This document shows positions 34,091 through 45,799 of a stretch of DNA of 64,000 nucleotides, in pieces. The notes beneath the pieces were generated by a model. It worked only from the letters and a program-made list of their open reading frames with translations. It was not told the origin of the DNA and made no database searches. Location of the stretch: assembly GCA_000442015.1 (NCBI GenBank), contig KE561324.1:56125-120124 (forward strand), in the 5' to 3' direction. The position numbers and the translations under genes were made by a program. Position 1 is the stretch's first letter; each line of letters opens with the position of its first letter. Source of the stretch: Rozella allomycis CSF55. Lineage: Eukaryota > Rozellomycota.

Positions 34091-34456
34091 ATGGTAAGTA
34101 TTTTATAATTATTCCGACTCTTTTACTCTCCCATATCATTTTTTACATCTTAGAACAAATTTAACATTTAGGGTGCGTCACAAAAGAAGAAAAAATGGTC
34201 CAAAGGAAAGGTTAAGGAAAAGTCCAACAACGCTGTTACTTTTGACAAGAACACCTACGACCGTCTTTTCAAAGAAGTTCCTACCTATAAACTCATCACT
34301 CCAGCAGTCTTGATGGATCGTTTGAAGATCACCGGATCTCTTGCTCGTCGTGCTTTAAGAGAATTCGAAGAAAAAGGTCTTATTCGCCCAGTTGTTAGCC
34401 ATTCCACTTTGAAAGCTTATACTCGTGCCACTGCTGCTGTTGCTGAAGCTAAATAA
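34091..34456 (+). CDS. RPS25: Ribosomal protein eS25 (RPS25)
   Basis: Small-subunit protein. Exon 1 is only ATG (34091-34093). The intron is 78 nt (34094-34171), by far the longest in the window. Exon 2 encodes [52 protein letters not shown] and a short end, about 95 residues. An internal TTAG at 34150-34153 is a possible nearer acceptor, but it would lead straight to an in-frame stop, so the distal acceptor must be used for protein. Strong match to eukaryotic eS25 with a shortened N-terminal tail. Confidence 0.93.
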
Positions 34457-34501
34457 ATTGTAGCACTTTTCACATTTACACTGACACGTTTTTAAAAACA
34501 A

Positions 34502-35260
<759 letters not shown>

Positions 35261-35324
35261 AATTCAATTTTTTCTTCATTATCTAGTTATTTGAATGATA
35301 TAAAGCCCCTGGTTCCAAATTCGA

Positions 35325-36053
35325 ATGGATATTCTTGACATCGTTAGAGAAACTTTAGGGATTCGCTGCTTTGATAGCATATTTCTAAATAAGAATTTAA
35401 TGGACTTTGAATGCAATAAGTTGTTAATTTCCAAAGCACTTGGGATTGGTATTATTCTCGGTTCGTCAATTGTTAAAATTCCTCAAATATTAACCATAGT
35501 CAATTCATTGTCCGTGGAAGGGTTAAGTTTACTTTCATATTCTCTTGAGTCTTGGTGTTCTGTGATATCATCTGTGTACAATATTAAAAATGGTTATCCA
35601 TTTTCTACGTACGGGGAAAGTGTTTTCATAAGTGTGCAAAATCTTGTTATAGTTGCTTTAATATTTCTCATTAGAAAAAAAGTTAAATCGTTTTTGGTTT
35701 TTTCGATCCTCTTTCTTTGGTTTTCCTACCAATGCCTCTATTTGGCCAAACCTGGCGATTTGAACTTGGGTTATCTTCAGCAGGCTACTATCCCAATAAT
35801 TGTTCTTAGTAGGATACCACAAATTTATAGCATTTATAAAAACAAGAGTACGGGGAAACTTTCAGCGATAACAATCTTTCTCATGTTTGGAGGTTCAATG
35901 GCTAGAATATTTACAACATTAACTGAAGTTAATGATTTGATCGTTTTATGCAGTTTTATTTTGGGTGCTGCGACGAATTCAATTCTCGCTTTTCAAATGA
36001 TTTACTACTGGAATTCAAAGAAAAAGATATCAGACCAAAAAAAGAAACAATAA
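35325..36053 (+). CDS. MPDU1 (mannose-P-dolichol utilisation protein, PQ-loop)
   Basis: Seven-helix PQ-loop protein of the ER, needed for use of dolichol-phosphate-mannose and -glucose in glycan and GPI synthesis. Single exon of 242 residues. First PQ motif: GSSIVKIPQILTIVNSLSVEG; second: VLSRIPQIYSIYKNKSTGKLS, both with the conserved Pro-Gln. The C-terminus is KKKISDQKKKQ, suited to ER retention. Layout and length match animal MPDU1. Budding yeasts lack it, while PIG-S in the same window fits a GPI pathway that depends on it. Confidence 0.9.
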   Translation: MDILDIVRETLGIRCFDSIFLNKNLMDFECNKLLISKALGIGIILGSSIVKIPQILTIVNSLSVEGLSLLSYSLESWCSVISSVYNIKNGYPFSTYGESVFISVQNLVIVALIFLIRKKVKSFLVFSILFLWFSYQCLYLAKPGDLNLGYLQQATIPIIVLSRIPQIYSIYKNKSTGKLSAITIFLMFGGSMARIFTTLTEVNDLIVLCSFILGAATNSILAFQMIYYWNSKKKISDQKKKQ

Positions 36054-36074
36054 ATATTGCTTTTATAAATTTAT

Positions 36075-36807
36075 TTACAGCTGCACAATGTAAGCCATCA
36101 AAATAACGATCAATCCGCCAAAAATTGAAATTGTCAAAAATCTCTTGGTAGAAATTGTGTCCTGAGAATTGTTATTTTTAATTGTATTAGACTTACATTG
36201 ATCTTCTTGAAAAGGATACTTTTTACGGACTAGTTCAGGAAACATTTCTACTTTTGTTACATGCTAACAATTACCTTTAAAAATCAGAGACTTTGAATTG
36301 TGCTCGTAGGAATTTATCGCTAATAATCGCTTCTGATTTGCTGTTGATATTATGGAACCTGTTGTGGGTGTATCTTCAAGCTATGGAAGTACTTGAGAAT
36401 TTTGTACCATGAAAGATAAAAGACCTGTTAAGATAGTTGAAACAGACCATGCGGGATTCCAAGTGTCGGCTACTTATTTATAGATGATATTCATACGATG
36501 AAAGTCACTCATTGACAGACACAAGGGTTTATCCGTTTCAAACCTGCCATTAGGTGTCAGCATTCTGATTTGACCTGGTTTAAAAGGATAATCTTTGGGA
36601 AATATTAGTTTTCCGTGATATTGACCGCCATCGTATGGACTATCAGGGGGGCCCAAAATTACATAATGCCTAGAAATAAAAATATTTCGTCTTCTACCAT
36701 TCAAGGATATTTTTCTCGCTTGGTTTAGCAACTATAAAAGGCACGGGATTCTTCATAATTGCAGCGTATTCTTTTTTCAGTCTTTTTATAGCCTGAGGTG
36801 TAGCCAT
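36075..36807 (-). CDS. Tail-anchored ubiquitin-conjugating enzyme UBE2J2/UBC6
   Basis: ER-anchored E2 of ER-associated degradation. Four or five exons with introns of 27-28 nt. The product starts MATPQAIKRLKKEYAAIMKN and has ILEWHYVILGPPDSPYDGG, YPFKPGQIRMLTPNGRF and the active-site cysteine in DKPLCLSMSDFHPDTWNP. GSIISTANQKR then follows. After a polar linker with Asn repeats, it ends in a hydrophobic anchor (ISIFGGLIVILMAYIVQL). The usual HPN triad is TPN, as in this E2 class. About 215 residues, shorter than human UBE2J2 because of a short linker. Confidence 0.93.
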
Positions 36808-36902
36808 CTATTTTGTAAATTTCAAGAACCAATGAGACAAAAGTGTTTCCAAATTTAGCTAACCTTTGGGTCTCATTTATCTACTCCTGTCAGAAAGCTA
36901 AC

Positions 36903-37526
36903 ATGATAGTTACGGAAATTCTTGCTGCTATTTTCTTTGGAATTACAGGACTACTGTTTCTCTTTTGCGGTAAAAGACTATTTAAACCATCGCTCTTTAT
37001 TGCTGGTTTCTTGTTGCTCTCCATTCTTATCACTGAACCAATAGCTGAAAGCAAAATCGGTCGTGAATTATCAGATGGAGCGTTCATTGGAATGTTCATA
37101 GGAATCGGGTTACTAGGTGGCTTTCTTGCATTTACGTTTTGGAGAATAGGCCTGGCATGTTTTGGTGGTTTGGCTGGTTTCGCAGTTGCTGTTAACATTC
37201 AAAATTGGCAGGTTGGCGGTGTTATACCTAACGTGGAGGGTAGAATAGGGCTGATAGCATCCTTTGTTTTGCTGGGCATAGTTCTTTCGTATTTCTTTGA
37301 AGAGCTAGTCATAATTGTGGGTACATCTCTTACTGGAAGCTTTTTGGTCCTGTTTAGTGCCGATCTCTTTGCGGATACAAAATATGGTGACAATCTAAGA
37401 GCAATCACTAATGTTAACGGAACTACTATCACTCAAGGTACTCTCCTTGGGTTCCAAATTTCTTTTTGGATAATTGCGTTAATAGGATTTTTAGCTCAAT
37501 ACTTTAGCACCAGAAATATGAAATAG
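36903..37526 (+). CDS. TMEM198-like (TM7S3/TM198, DUF4203) membrane protein
   Basis: Start at ATG 36903; about 207 residues with seven hydrophobic segments. Family marks: GLLFLFCGKRLFKPSLFIAG, FIGIGLLGGFLAFTFWRIGL, and VGTSLTGSFLVLFSADLF. The same blocks occur in a second gene at 53891-54544 (reverse strand), so this is a paralogue pair. Human TMEM198 acts in Wnt signalling, but most family members have no known role. The opening residues before 36903 lack an ATG. It is divergent to UBC6 with 95 bp between starts. Confidence 0.82.
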   Translation: MIVTEILAAIFFGITGLLFLFCGKRLFKPSLFIAGFLLLSILITEPIAESKIGRELSDGAFIGMFIGIGLLGGFLAFTFWRIGLACFGGLAGFAVAVNIQNWQVGGVIPNVEGRIGLIASFVLLGIVLSYFFEELVIIVGTSLTGSFLVLFSADLFADTKYGDNLRAITNVNGTTITQGTLLGFQISFWIIALIGFLAQYFSTRNMK

Positions 37527-37682
37527 TTAAATAAACCAATTTGATTAAAACTGTTATCTCACTGCCAATAATACACTATACTTAATACTAATCCACTTTA
37601 ATAGAAAGTAAAATAATGTGTTACTCCAAACATTAGCTTTCCTGGGTATAGATCTACAATCACATTTTTGTAAATTTTACAA

Positions 37683-38855
37683 ATGAGTACTTTTTGCATT
37701 GATTTATTAATCAAGGAATGTGGTATATCATTTCTTTTCTTTAAACTTAGGCTTGGATAACGTTAGCCAGCCTACGTTAGCATTCTTTGGTTGTAACATG
37801 CCAAATCCAATTGATGTTAATTACGATATTTTACTTAGGTATGTACACGTAAACTCAGGAAATCAGTGATATTTTACAAAAGCTTGATGAATATGTAGAA
37901 AATGATTATGTTTTAATCATGTTCAATGCTGAAACTCGTCACAGGCCAGCAATTTCATGGTTATTTAAAGCCTACAAATCACTTGATAGGAAATATAGAA
38001 AGAACTTGAAACAACTTATTGTTGTTCATCCTTCCAGTATGGTCATTTTTCTTATGAACGCCATGAAAAAGATAATTAGGTAGAAATTTGCCGTTACCGT
38101 TAAATTAGTCCAAAGTTTGGAAAGAAGCTCTTTTATGTTAATGCCATAGCAGATTTACAACCTTTCATTGATATAAAGCAAATTCCTGTACCGAATGAAG
38201 TCATGGAATATGATTTTAGAATTCATGGAATTGAGAGGCACGCGGCTTCATTAACTGACTTGAAACAGCCAGGTTCCTTTTTTAAGCTTAATCTTTCGCT
38301 CATAATGCCTGAAGACAATTTACCCAGAGGTTGGTCAATACTAGTTGAATACATAAGGGACAATGGTAAAAGATGTTTGTCGTTTAAAGATCAGGAAAGG
38401 ATATCCAGGGAATCTTTCGAAAGTCCCCCGCGTCATCCGAAATTTTGAAGTTAAAGAATGGTTTTGACAGAGCTGAAATGAATTTAGAAGGAGTTGACGT
38501 TATGGTTGCTGCATCATTGTTAAAAATATTTTTGCGGGAGCTGCCACGGCCAATTTTTAACGATCAAGCTATAAAGTTTGCAATTGAATGGACTGAGGAA
38601 ATACCACTTGAGAATTTTTTTGATTTAATTGAAAAGAGAGAGAGGATTCTATTCTTATCTCTGTTGAGCCTTTTGCATGATATTTCTGTGAATAGCAAAG
38701 ACAATTTTATGACTAGCCATAATTTAGCGATAGTTTTCAGCCCCAACTTGACTGATGTGATTGATTACTCGACAATATCGTCGATAACAAACATTTTGAC
38801 CTCATGTATAGAAAATTATGAGAAAATGATTAAAGATGTACAAGTAAATAAATAA
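37683..38855 (+). CDS. Sec14/CRAL-TRIO-RhoGAP protein (ARHGAP1/p50RhoGAP type)
   Basis: Rho-family GTPase activator with a lipid-binding N-domain. Five exons; introns about 28-29 nt at about 37723, 37839, 38080 and 38383. N-domain: MFNAETRHRPAISWLFKAYK, LKQLIVVHPSSMVIFLMNAM, GKKLFYVNAIADL, the BNIP2/Sec14-like pattern of p50RhoGAP. RhoGAP domain: catalytic arginine finger in IQGIFRKSP, then LLKIFLRELPRPIF and MTSHNLAIVFSPNLTD. About 345 residues. A second RhoGAP gene lies at 61543-62598, and NOX in the window is a possible Rac-dependent client (inference). Confidence 0.9.
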
Positions 38856-38872
38856 AAATTTTAGCAATAAAT

Positions 38873-40691
38873 TTATTGAATTGAGTATTCATCTGGTATA
38901 ATTTGAATTTGTTTAGAAAAGGTTATCGGTTCTCCAGAGTTAACTTGTGCCACTGAAATAATCTTTTTAAATCATTAAAGCATTATTACCTCTAAATTTG
39001 ACATTAATGTTTCAGATTTGAAATAGGCGTCTACGGGAAAGAAGTCGTTGGAGGAAGAAATATCGTCTACCGAAAACTCTAAAATTCCATTGGATGTATT
39101 TTTGTCGATAACTGGAATAATCCAAGAGAGAGTTCTATTTAACCGATCGTATCTGTGTTCTCCTACTATTTCTTGTACGATTGGTTGTTGATTAGAACTA
39201 TTTATTAAATCGATTGAGAATTAATACGGGATGTGAATTTGAATCATGACGTCAGTTAAAATCAGGTCGTTTCTTAAGAGTTCATATTCAACATTGACGT
39301 CAGCATGACCCTTGTCGCAAGTGGGCCAGCAAGTAACTTTAAAAAAAATAGGAAAGACATACTTGATAAAGGAATTTGATCTTCATCTTGAGAAGTAAAT
39401 CTCCATTTTAATAAGCCTAAGGATTGATTAAGTGGCAATGGTCTATTAGGATCTCTGAGTACCAAAACCTTTTCATTTGCGAAACTCTTCTTATCAACGT
39501 TTGGATGAGTCATTTAATGTAAAAAGAAGAGATTACTTTAAATTGATAATTTTTATCGTCTGAATGAGAACATTGAATCTTTAGACAAGTTTTGTCATTG
39601 TCTGACACCAAAATGGATAGTTCGCCTTTAACTTCGAAATGATGAATACCTCCATCTCGTGATACAGCCATTTCAATTCTCTCTTCAGCAGTTATATGAA
39701 CCCTTGTAACATTTAGAAGGGAAATTTACGAGTCTTTTTGAATGGAATCTATTGGGGCAATAGAGGCAGACTCAATTGGATAACTTTCTGACGATGGACT
39801 AGTGAATACAGATTCTGAAAACCCAGTTTCTTTCTTTACAATATCCATCAACTCTGCGCCCTTTTCTTTCCTTCCAAGTTTCATCCCACGGCTTGGATTG
39901 GCAATAATCCTACAGTTGAGATTTAAATAAAGCACTACGTTGAGGGCTCTTTAGGCTTTGGTTGTTCATACTGCCTAACGTAGTTAGTCTCCACAGGCAT
40001 GGAAGAATACTCCATCCCACTTTTCATACCACCCATGCCTGTCGCAAAGCTTGCTCTTTTTTGTTCTCTTCTTTGCATTTCAAGTTGCTTAGCTTTTAAT
40101 TTAGCAGCTTCGCGCGCTTCTCTCTCTTTCATCCTTGCTAGAGCTTCTTGGACTCGTTCATCGTGTGAATCCATTTCAATAATTGTCTTTAGCTGAGAAA
40201 CACTTAAACTTTCTCTATATCCCATATTCACTATTTCATCAAATGCAAAAATTAATTCAAAGGCATTCTTTTTAACCTTTTCATCTAAATGCCTTCAATT
40301 TACTTGCTCTTCGTTGACTGTTTTGCAATACTCGGGAACTATCCTTGCAAATAAATGTAACGTCTCTAAATCCTATACTTAAATGCACAATTTTTTACCA
40401 AAAGTATATTAGACGTCTTTGTAGTAAGCATCACCAAATAGAGGCTCTCCATAGGTTGATATACAAACCTAAGATCGTCACTCTCCACAAAAGTATGCTC
40501 TTGTCCTTCATCTATTAATCTTGGAAATGATGCTAAGAGCCCTTCAACTTTACTACGAGACATTTCGACAAATTGACGAGACACCAGAGCTAAATTTGTT
40601 GCAATAAATTAAATATTTACCATTTCCATTTTTATTACATAACGCAACTGCTAAAACAGACTAGCTTTCATACACTTATTTTACTTACCAT
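38873..40691 (-). CDS. Coatomer subunit delta (delta-COP, RET2/ARCN1)
   Basis: COPI coat subunit. Exon 1 is just ATG (40691-40689), followed by a 28-nt intron. Exon 2 encodes [13 protein letters not shown], and the next exon [19 protein letters not shown]. The longin domain continues with [20 protein letters not shown] and [18 protein letters not shown], then a Glu/Lys/Arg helix ([19 protein letters not shown]). The mu-homology domain starts near residue 270 with the family's [10 protein letters not shown] and [19 protein letters not shown]. The end reads [10 protein letters not shown] (stop 38875-38873). Near-full-length agreement with delta-COP. Confidence 0.95.
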
Positions 40692-40714
40692 CTGTTGTCG
40701 AGTAATGCCAGGGT

Positions 40715-41039
40715 ATGAATGAATCAAACGCCTACAACATTGCTGAAAATAATGAATTAGATGATACTTATTCAAATGAAGAAAGTGATGTTACCTCAAG
40801 TGTTCAAATAAATCGATACAAATTAGTGAAAGAAGAAAATCATGAGCAACCTGTAACAATTTCAATCAATTACGTAATATTAGACAAAGCAAGCAGACTC
40901 CGAGATAGATATATCATTTTTAACCAGTGTTTTACAAAATGGAGTGGAATCCGAAACTGTGGTAATCGTATTGATAAACGAAAGAAAGTGGACGTTTGAT
41001 TACCTCATGCAATCCTTGAAACAAAACCTAGTAAAATAA
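40715..41039 (+). CDS. Small acidic hypothetical protein, ~97 aa
   Basis: ATG 40715, head to head with delta-COP (23 bp between starts). An acidic Asn/Ser/Glu-rich N-half is followed by a 31-nt intron starting after HEQP (GTAAC...TTAG). The second exon then reads in a new frame DISFLTSVLQNGVESETVVI, VLINERKWTFDYLMQSLKQ and ends NLVK at 41039. The gain of a clean, hydrophobic/polar-alternating frame after the intron makes it convincing as a gene. I do not recognise the family. It ends 28 bp from the SEC62 stop (convergent). Confidence 0.6.
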
Positions 41040-41066
41040 AAGGCATTGTAAAGATGATGATTTATT

Positions 41067-41809
41067 CTATTCACGCTTTGATTTAACATTTTCCACTGAA
41101 GAATTATGCCATTCATATAATGGAACAAATGATTCAAAGAATCCAACATCTTCAAACAAATTTGGAAAGAGCCTGTTTAATCATTTCAAGAATTTTACCA
41201 AATGCCAGGTGGAAGCGCGAAGAACGTAATCACAAACAAAATTAAACGAACCACACCCAAAAACATGATAAAGACTATGAAGCCTACTGCTAACATACCT
41301 ATTCAAGTCATAAAATCATGCATACCCAAATACCACACTCCATTGCGGACAGTATATGGCCATAAAGGAAACATAACAAATGTCATCGCTAACAAGAGCA
41401 AAAGGACTCCACCAAGAATGGTCATCCATTGCGATCCTTCATAAACCCAGGCTTATCAATCATATGGCGAAAATTTACTATAAAAACCCTCCTTGGTAAA
41501 CTCTCTGCTCACATCTGGCTCAAAATAGCGGGTATTTCCAGATCTCTTACATTTGACATAGAATCCTTCTTCCAATAAATTTGAAAGTACTTCCAAAGCT
41601 TCCTTTTCATTTGTAATTGGAACTCCCTTTTTGCACTTTTGCAAATAAAGTGGCGAACACAAAGCTTCAACAGCTAATTTCCCTGGAAAGAAAAACGATT
41701 TATTCTTACCAGAGAAGACTTTTACGCGCTTTTCATTTATTACTCCATCTCCTATAGGAATATTGGAAAGCAAAAAATTGGCAATCCTTTTCAACTGTGT
41801 TTCTTCCAT
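41067..41809 (-). CDS. SEC62: SEC62, post-translational ER translocation subunit
   Basis: Partner of SEC63 and SEC61 in post-translational import. N-domain: GDGVINEKRVKVFSGKNKSF, FPGKLAVEALCSPLY and ALEVLSNLLEEGFYVKC. A short exon then leads into YEGSQWMTILGGVLLLLAMT, VMFPLWPYTVRNGVWYL (two TMs), a 27-nt intron, GMLAVGFIVFIMFFGCGS, and the conserved LFPNLFEDVGFFESFVPLY after a further short gap. The stop is 41069-41067. The C-terminal half, hidden by introns, fits SEC62 very closely. ATG 41809 is the first Met in frame; one unspliced upstream exon is possible. About 220 residues. Confidence 0.9.
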
Positions 41810-41952
41810 GCGTGACACTTCTCGAAATTTCAAAAATCATTGGGTTTTGGCAGATACAGGCAATAATGCTTTAATCAATTTAGTCGTCATGTAATTGATG
41901 AAAGACTATTTATTTACACTTTGGAAGCAAATAGCAACATTATTTTTTAAGA

Positions 41953-42759
41953 ATGTCTATCGTACTTCAAAATTTTGATATAGTGCCTAATATTTTAATT
42001 CACCTTTGTTGGAAGGATATTTCAAATTTGATTCGCTTAATACCGGATATTCAACATTGCATTGACATTCCCGAATTTTGGACTAGTCGGGTGACAACTT
42101 GCGATGATCTTAAAATAATTTCAGCTATAGAATCGAAACATCCAAAAGTTCCATTAAGAGTAAAGAAGCTCTTCATTGATATTGGAATTGATTTGAGACA
42201 ACAAAATTTTGTCAAGCAATTTGAAAACGTAACCGAATTGTCCTTGCATTCTTGTCCTTTAACCAATATTATTGTCTATTTTAGAAACTTAAAACACTTG
42301 ACGTTAAAGTTTGTTGATATAAGCGGTGTGGACTTACTTGACTGGACTGATCAATTGATTTCACTAAACCTTTGTGGTTGCATACGCTTAGATGACGATA
42401 TTTTGAAATTCCTAATTGTAAATAACAAAAATTTAAAGAATCTGTCTTTGGAAAGTCTCCATTATTTGAATGACTGGTCTCATATTAGTGAAACTCTTTC
42501 GTTACACCGTAGCATGGAAAAATTGACGATTTCGGGAATCGATAATTTAGAAAACGCTCATATATTAAAGATTTTGGAATGCGAATCACTTAGGGATTTG
42601 AAAATATTGAATTGCATTGAGATTACAACCGATGATTTAGACATATGCCAGGAGAAGAGACGAGATGTGGTGATTCAAGGTAACGCATTGCTTAGAAATC
42701 ACGAATTTGAAGCTGTTTCTGAATACATTAAAGCTTTATGTGGGTTATATGTTAAATAA
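41953..42759 (+). CDS. F-box-like/leucine-rich-repeat protein
   Basis: Single exon of 268 codons. N-terminal NILIHLCWKDISNLIRLIPD resembles a weak F-box (P..L...L...D...). It is followed by irregular leucine-rich repeats of the cysteine-containing/RNI type: NVTELSLHSCPLTNI, NLKHLTLKFVDISG, QLISLNLCGCIRLDDDIL, NLKNLSLESLHYLNDW, SMEKLTISGIDNLEN, LRDLKILNCIEITTDDL. It might be an SCF substrate receptor. The F-box is not strong enough to be sure. Confidence 0.65.
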   Translation: MSIVLQNFDIVPNILIHLCWKDISNLIRLIPDIQHCIDIPEFWTSRVTTCDDLKIISAIESKHPKVPLRVKKLFIDIGIDLRQQNFVKQFENVTELSLHSCPLTNIIVYFRNLKHLTLKFVDISGVDLLDWTDQLISLNLCGCIRLDDDILKFLIVNNKNLKNLSLESLHYLNDWSHISETLSLHRSMEKLTISGIDNLENAHILKILECESLRDLKILNCIEITTDDLDICQEKRRDVVIQGNALLRNHEFEAVSEYIKALCGLYVK

Positions 42760-42867
42760 ATAATTTCATTTTGCCATTCCTCCAATTTTGGACTGGCCAC
42801 TAACTTCAGCCACTGTGTTCTTTTTAAATTAATTAATCACGCGCCACTACACGTGACTAAATATACA

Positions 42868-44547
42868 ATGTGGCAATTGAAATACTACTTTGGTATACTA
42901 TCATTACTTTCAGGAGTACTGACGAGTTGGGTTCCATTGAATGTAAGCAGTCCCTTAAGATTGAACTACACAAATTATGAACTACGCTATTTCGATGTTC
43001 CAATGTACTATACTGACACTTGTGAGCCTAAAGGAAATAGAACCATTAATATTGCTTTAAGAAGAGCGTATCAAAACCATACAAACCCACTACAATCACG
43101 ATCTCTTTGGTGTCTCTCAGGTGGGCCGGGGCAAGCAGGTGTACACGGCCCAGCTTTAATTAGGATGCTTACAAAAACGGCACTAGAGAATACCATTGTT
43201 GCGTATTTGCCTGATTTCCGGGGTACAGGATTTTCAACTCCGTATGAATTACTAAAATGAAAAAATAGGTTTCCACCAGTGGAAAATGAAAATACCACCT
43301 TATATTTCAATAAAACGTATGGGATTGATTTTGAAGCTGTAACAACAACTTTTGGAGCATGTGACGTTCTCCTTCTGAAGAAGCAAATTATGCTGGAGCA
43401 AAAAAGTTACAAGAGGCAACTTTTGTACGGATCTAAAGCGTTTAATGTTGATAAACTCCATTTCGTGTATGGGATTTCTTACGGGACACTACTAGCTCAG
43501 AGAATTATGCTCATCGACAACAATGCGGTAAATTCATGTTATAAATTTAATTAGTTTTTATCTGCAATATTGGAGGGAGTTGTAAGCCCCAATTTAAACC
43601 TTTTCGATTTATTTTCCCTTGCCACGGATGTTATTCAAAACATAGCCAATGAATGCTCTCTGAATGAAAACTGCTCTTCAGGTTTACCTTTTATCACACG
43701 CGAATTTCTTCTAGGAAATGAAAATGTCATTCCTGATCAATGTCGTCAAATTTTCAATGAAAGCTTCGAAGGCTACACTCTTTTCAATCGAGGGTTATTT
43801 GTAATTGAGCATCGTCTAGTTCAATCTGAAGATTACATTGACAAACGAGTGCTAGCTTTGGGACTCATCAACAAACTTGCAGAATGCTCTTCTGCAGAAT
43901 CTGTTCTCCGATTGTTTCGAAAAGCAAGATTGTATATGCTGTACAGATCTACAGTGCCCTCTTTAAGCGCTTCAGTTGAACATTGCAATTCTAATTCTAT
44001 AATTCCTTGTGGTCTCAGCGACCCTAGCTTAGAACTTAATCAGGCCGTATATTTTCTAATTTCAACTTTGGATATGTATGATGGTACTAATTTTAATACT
44101 AACGATGTCCCTTCAAATTGGCTATTTCCAAAGCATATATTACTATCTCACTTAAGTCCATTAATTGAAAATCTTGACATGAAACTAAACAGGACAAAAG
44201 ACAAATATTTTCAGAAAATGGTTCATGATATTGGAAATACAAATGTATTCATACTCCAAGGAATGTATGACATTAATACACCGGCAGTAAGTTCTCATGA
44301 TGTGATTCACAACATTTATGAAAACCAGCAAGACCAAATCTACACATACTTTTTCAGAAATGGTGGCCATAATGTTCTTCTTGATGAAACCAACCACTGT
44401 ACGACCAGAATACTTTATGATGCCCATGTCGGTGGAAAAAAATCCAAGGTATCAGAATCGTGTATGGATCGAATTAATAGACAAGGTATCAACTGGAATA
44501 TGACTGCCTATAAAATGGAAGGATTCGATATTGAAACCAAATTATAA
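42868..44547 (+). CDS. Secreted serine peptidase, S33/prolyl-aminopeptidase-like
   Basis: Three exons with two 27-nt introns, about 540 residues. ATG 42868 gives a signal peptide (LKYYFGILSLLSGVLTSW). The hydrolase core shows the oxyanion motif WCLSGGPGQAG, the strand VAYLPDFRGTGFSTP, the nucleophile elbow FVYGISYGTLLAQR, acid QGMYDINTPA, and base FRNGGHNVLL. Many N-x-S/T sequons and paired cysteines fit an outer or vacuolar enzyme. The family removes N-terminal residues or tripeptides. A secreted digestive role is plausible for a parasite or osmotroph (inference). GTG at 42853 is in frame but the later ATG positions the signal peptide properly. Confidence 0.85.
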
Positions 44548-44600
44548 TTACAATCCAAAATAAATTAAGCTTACCAATATCACTTTACTAAATTCCAGAA

Positions 44601-45284
44601 ATGAACTTTAGATTCTTTTCTACCGAATTGTTCAACAAAGTTCTCAAAAACACACCGAAACCAACCTCCCATAAATATTACTTGGAGCTCCTACAAGTTC
44701 CATCTCATTTTACCAAGAGCGATCTTTTCCATATTTACAAGCTTCCTCTACGATATCTGCCACATTTTCAATGTAAAATGAAGTTTTAGATATATTAAAG
44801 TCTCTAATACCCGATATAACACGTCCAATAACCGTTCCTGGATAATGGTTTTCGACGATCTCGAAAAGATGCGCTATCTCAAGGAAAAGATGAATGAAGC
44901 TTTCAACAAACGCCCTCTAGAAGACCGCATAAAGATACGAGAAGGAGAAAGTGTACAAGCGGATGACTACATTGTAATTGAAAAGGTTGGTTCACCTTTG
45001 ATGCTTCGAAATCTACCGCTTGATACTAGTATAGGAGATTTACAAGAAATTACAGCGGATTATTTAAAGGTTAGTGTGGAAGAAGCGGATCCATACATTA
45101 TCATAGAGTCAAAAAAGTAATTGTTGGTTGAATTGGAGACAGGGATAATGAGGAATCAAGCGAAAAGTGTGTAAATGCTATAGTTCGATTTGCCAATGAA
45201 AAGGAAGCGGCCAAGGCAATGTTGGATTTACATAAACAGGAATACAAAGGTAGACTTATATTTTCTAGATATTTTGACCAATAA
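44601..45284 (+). CDS. RNA-recognition-motif protein, probably mitochondrial
   Basis: Three exons; introns of about 28 nt (near 44774-44801) and 26 nt (near 45119-45144). The N-terminus (MNFRFFSTELFNKVLKNTP) is basic and looks like a mitochondrial targeting sequence. Two RRM-like units follow. The first has YYLELLQVPSHFTKSDLFHI and NRSWIMVFDDLEKMRYLKEK. The second has PLMLRNLPLDTSIGDLQEIT and CVNAIVRFANEKEAAKAMLD, with end KGRLIFSRYFDQ. RNP aromatic residues are weakly kept. About 210 residues. Possible role in mitochondrial RNA handling. Confidence 0.62.
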
Positions 45285-45555
45285 AATGATAAAGACTAAA
45301 AACATTATGTTGGCGATTTGCCAGATGTGGTAGATTCTCAATACGTTTTTCAATTTCATTTTCGCACTCGCTTCTGATCTACATCGTGCACGAAATCAGA
45401 TGGTTCGCGGTATATGTTGCAAGTTCACGTGTTTTGGCTTGCAGGTGCATTTCTCTTTCAGATAAATCCATTAAAATGAGGAGCAGCTCAGTTTTCTCCA
45501 ATAACTTGCAAAGAATAGAAATCCTATATTGGTTATTTAATGTGCCGGTGAACAT
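45265..45555 (-). CDS. Possible small gene, structure unresolved
   Basis: ATG 45555 opens a frame reading MFTGTLNNQYRISILCKLLE, MDLSEREMHLQAKTRELATY and ANHLISCTM, then a stop. The next ~90 nt stay open in two other ways: an 18-nt GT..AG removal gives CENEIEKRIENLPHLANRQ, while a longer one gives a hydrophobic IANIMFLVFIILLVKI end resembling a tail anchor. The two outcomes exclude each other. It would overlap the 3' end of the RRM gene. It might be real coding sequence or chance. Confidence 0.3.
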
Positions 45556-45799
45556 ATGCTCTCTTTTTGAAATATAGGATCTAATGAGCGTATTTTACAC
45601 GTGGATTCACCTTCTGTCAAAGACAAACTTTTGTGGTTACTCTTTATTTAAAACGTCAAAGGTAAGTAAAGGAGTAGACTTTGAAGTATTTTGAGGTCTT
45701 AAAAATTGGACTAACACTCATTTGAACTAAAATATACTATTAATGTGGAGAATATATGCGATTTATATAATATGTTACAAGTCATCAAATCAAGTAAAA

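Noticed and set aside
36843-36902. N-terminal extension of the TMEM198-like protein from 36843
   Set aside because: It begins with GTG, not ATG, and the paralogue at 53891-54544 aligns from the later Met region.
40705-40714. ATG at 40705 as the start of the small + gene
   Set aside because: It meets a stop within six codons; the ATG at 40715 keeps the frame open and reads into the spliced second exon. A 5' intron is not excluded.
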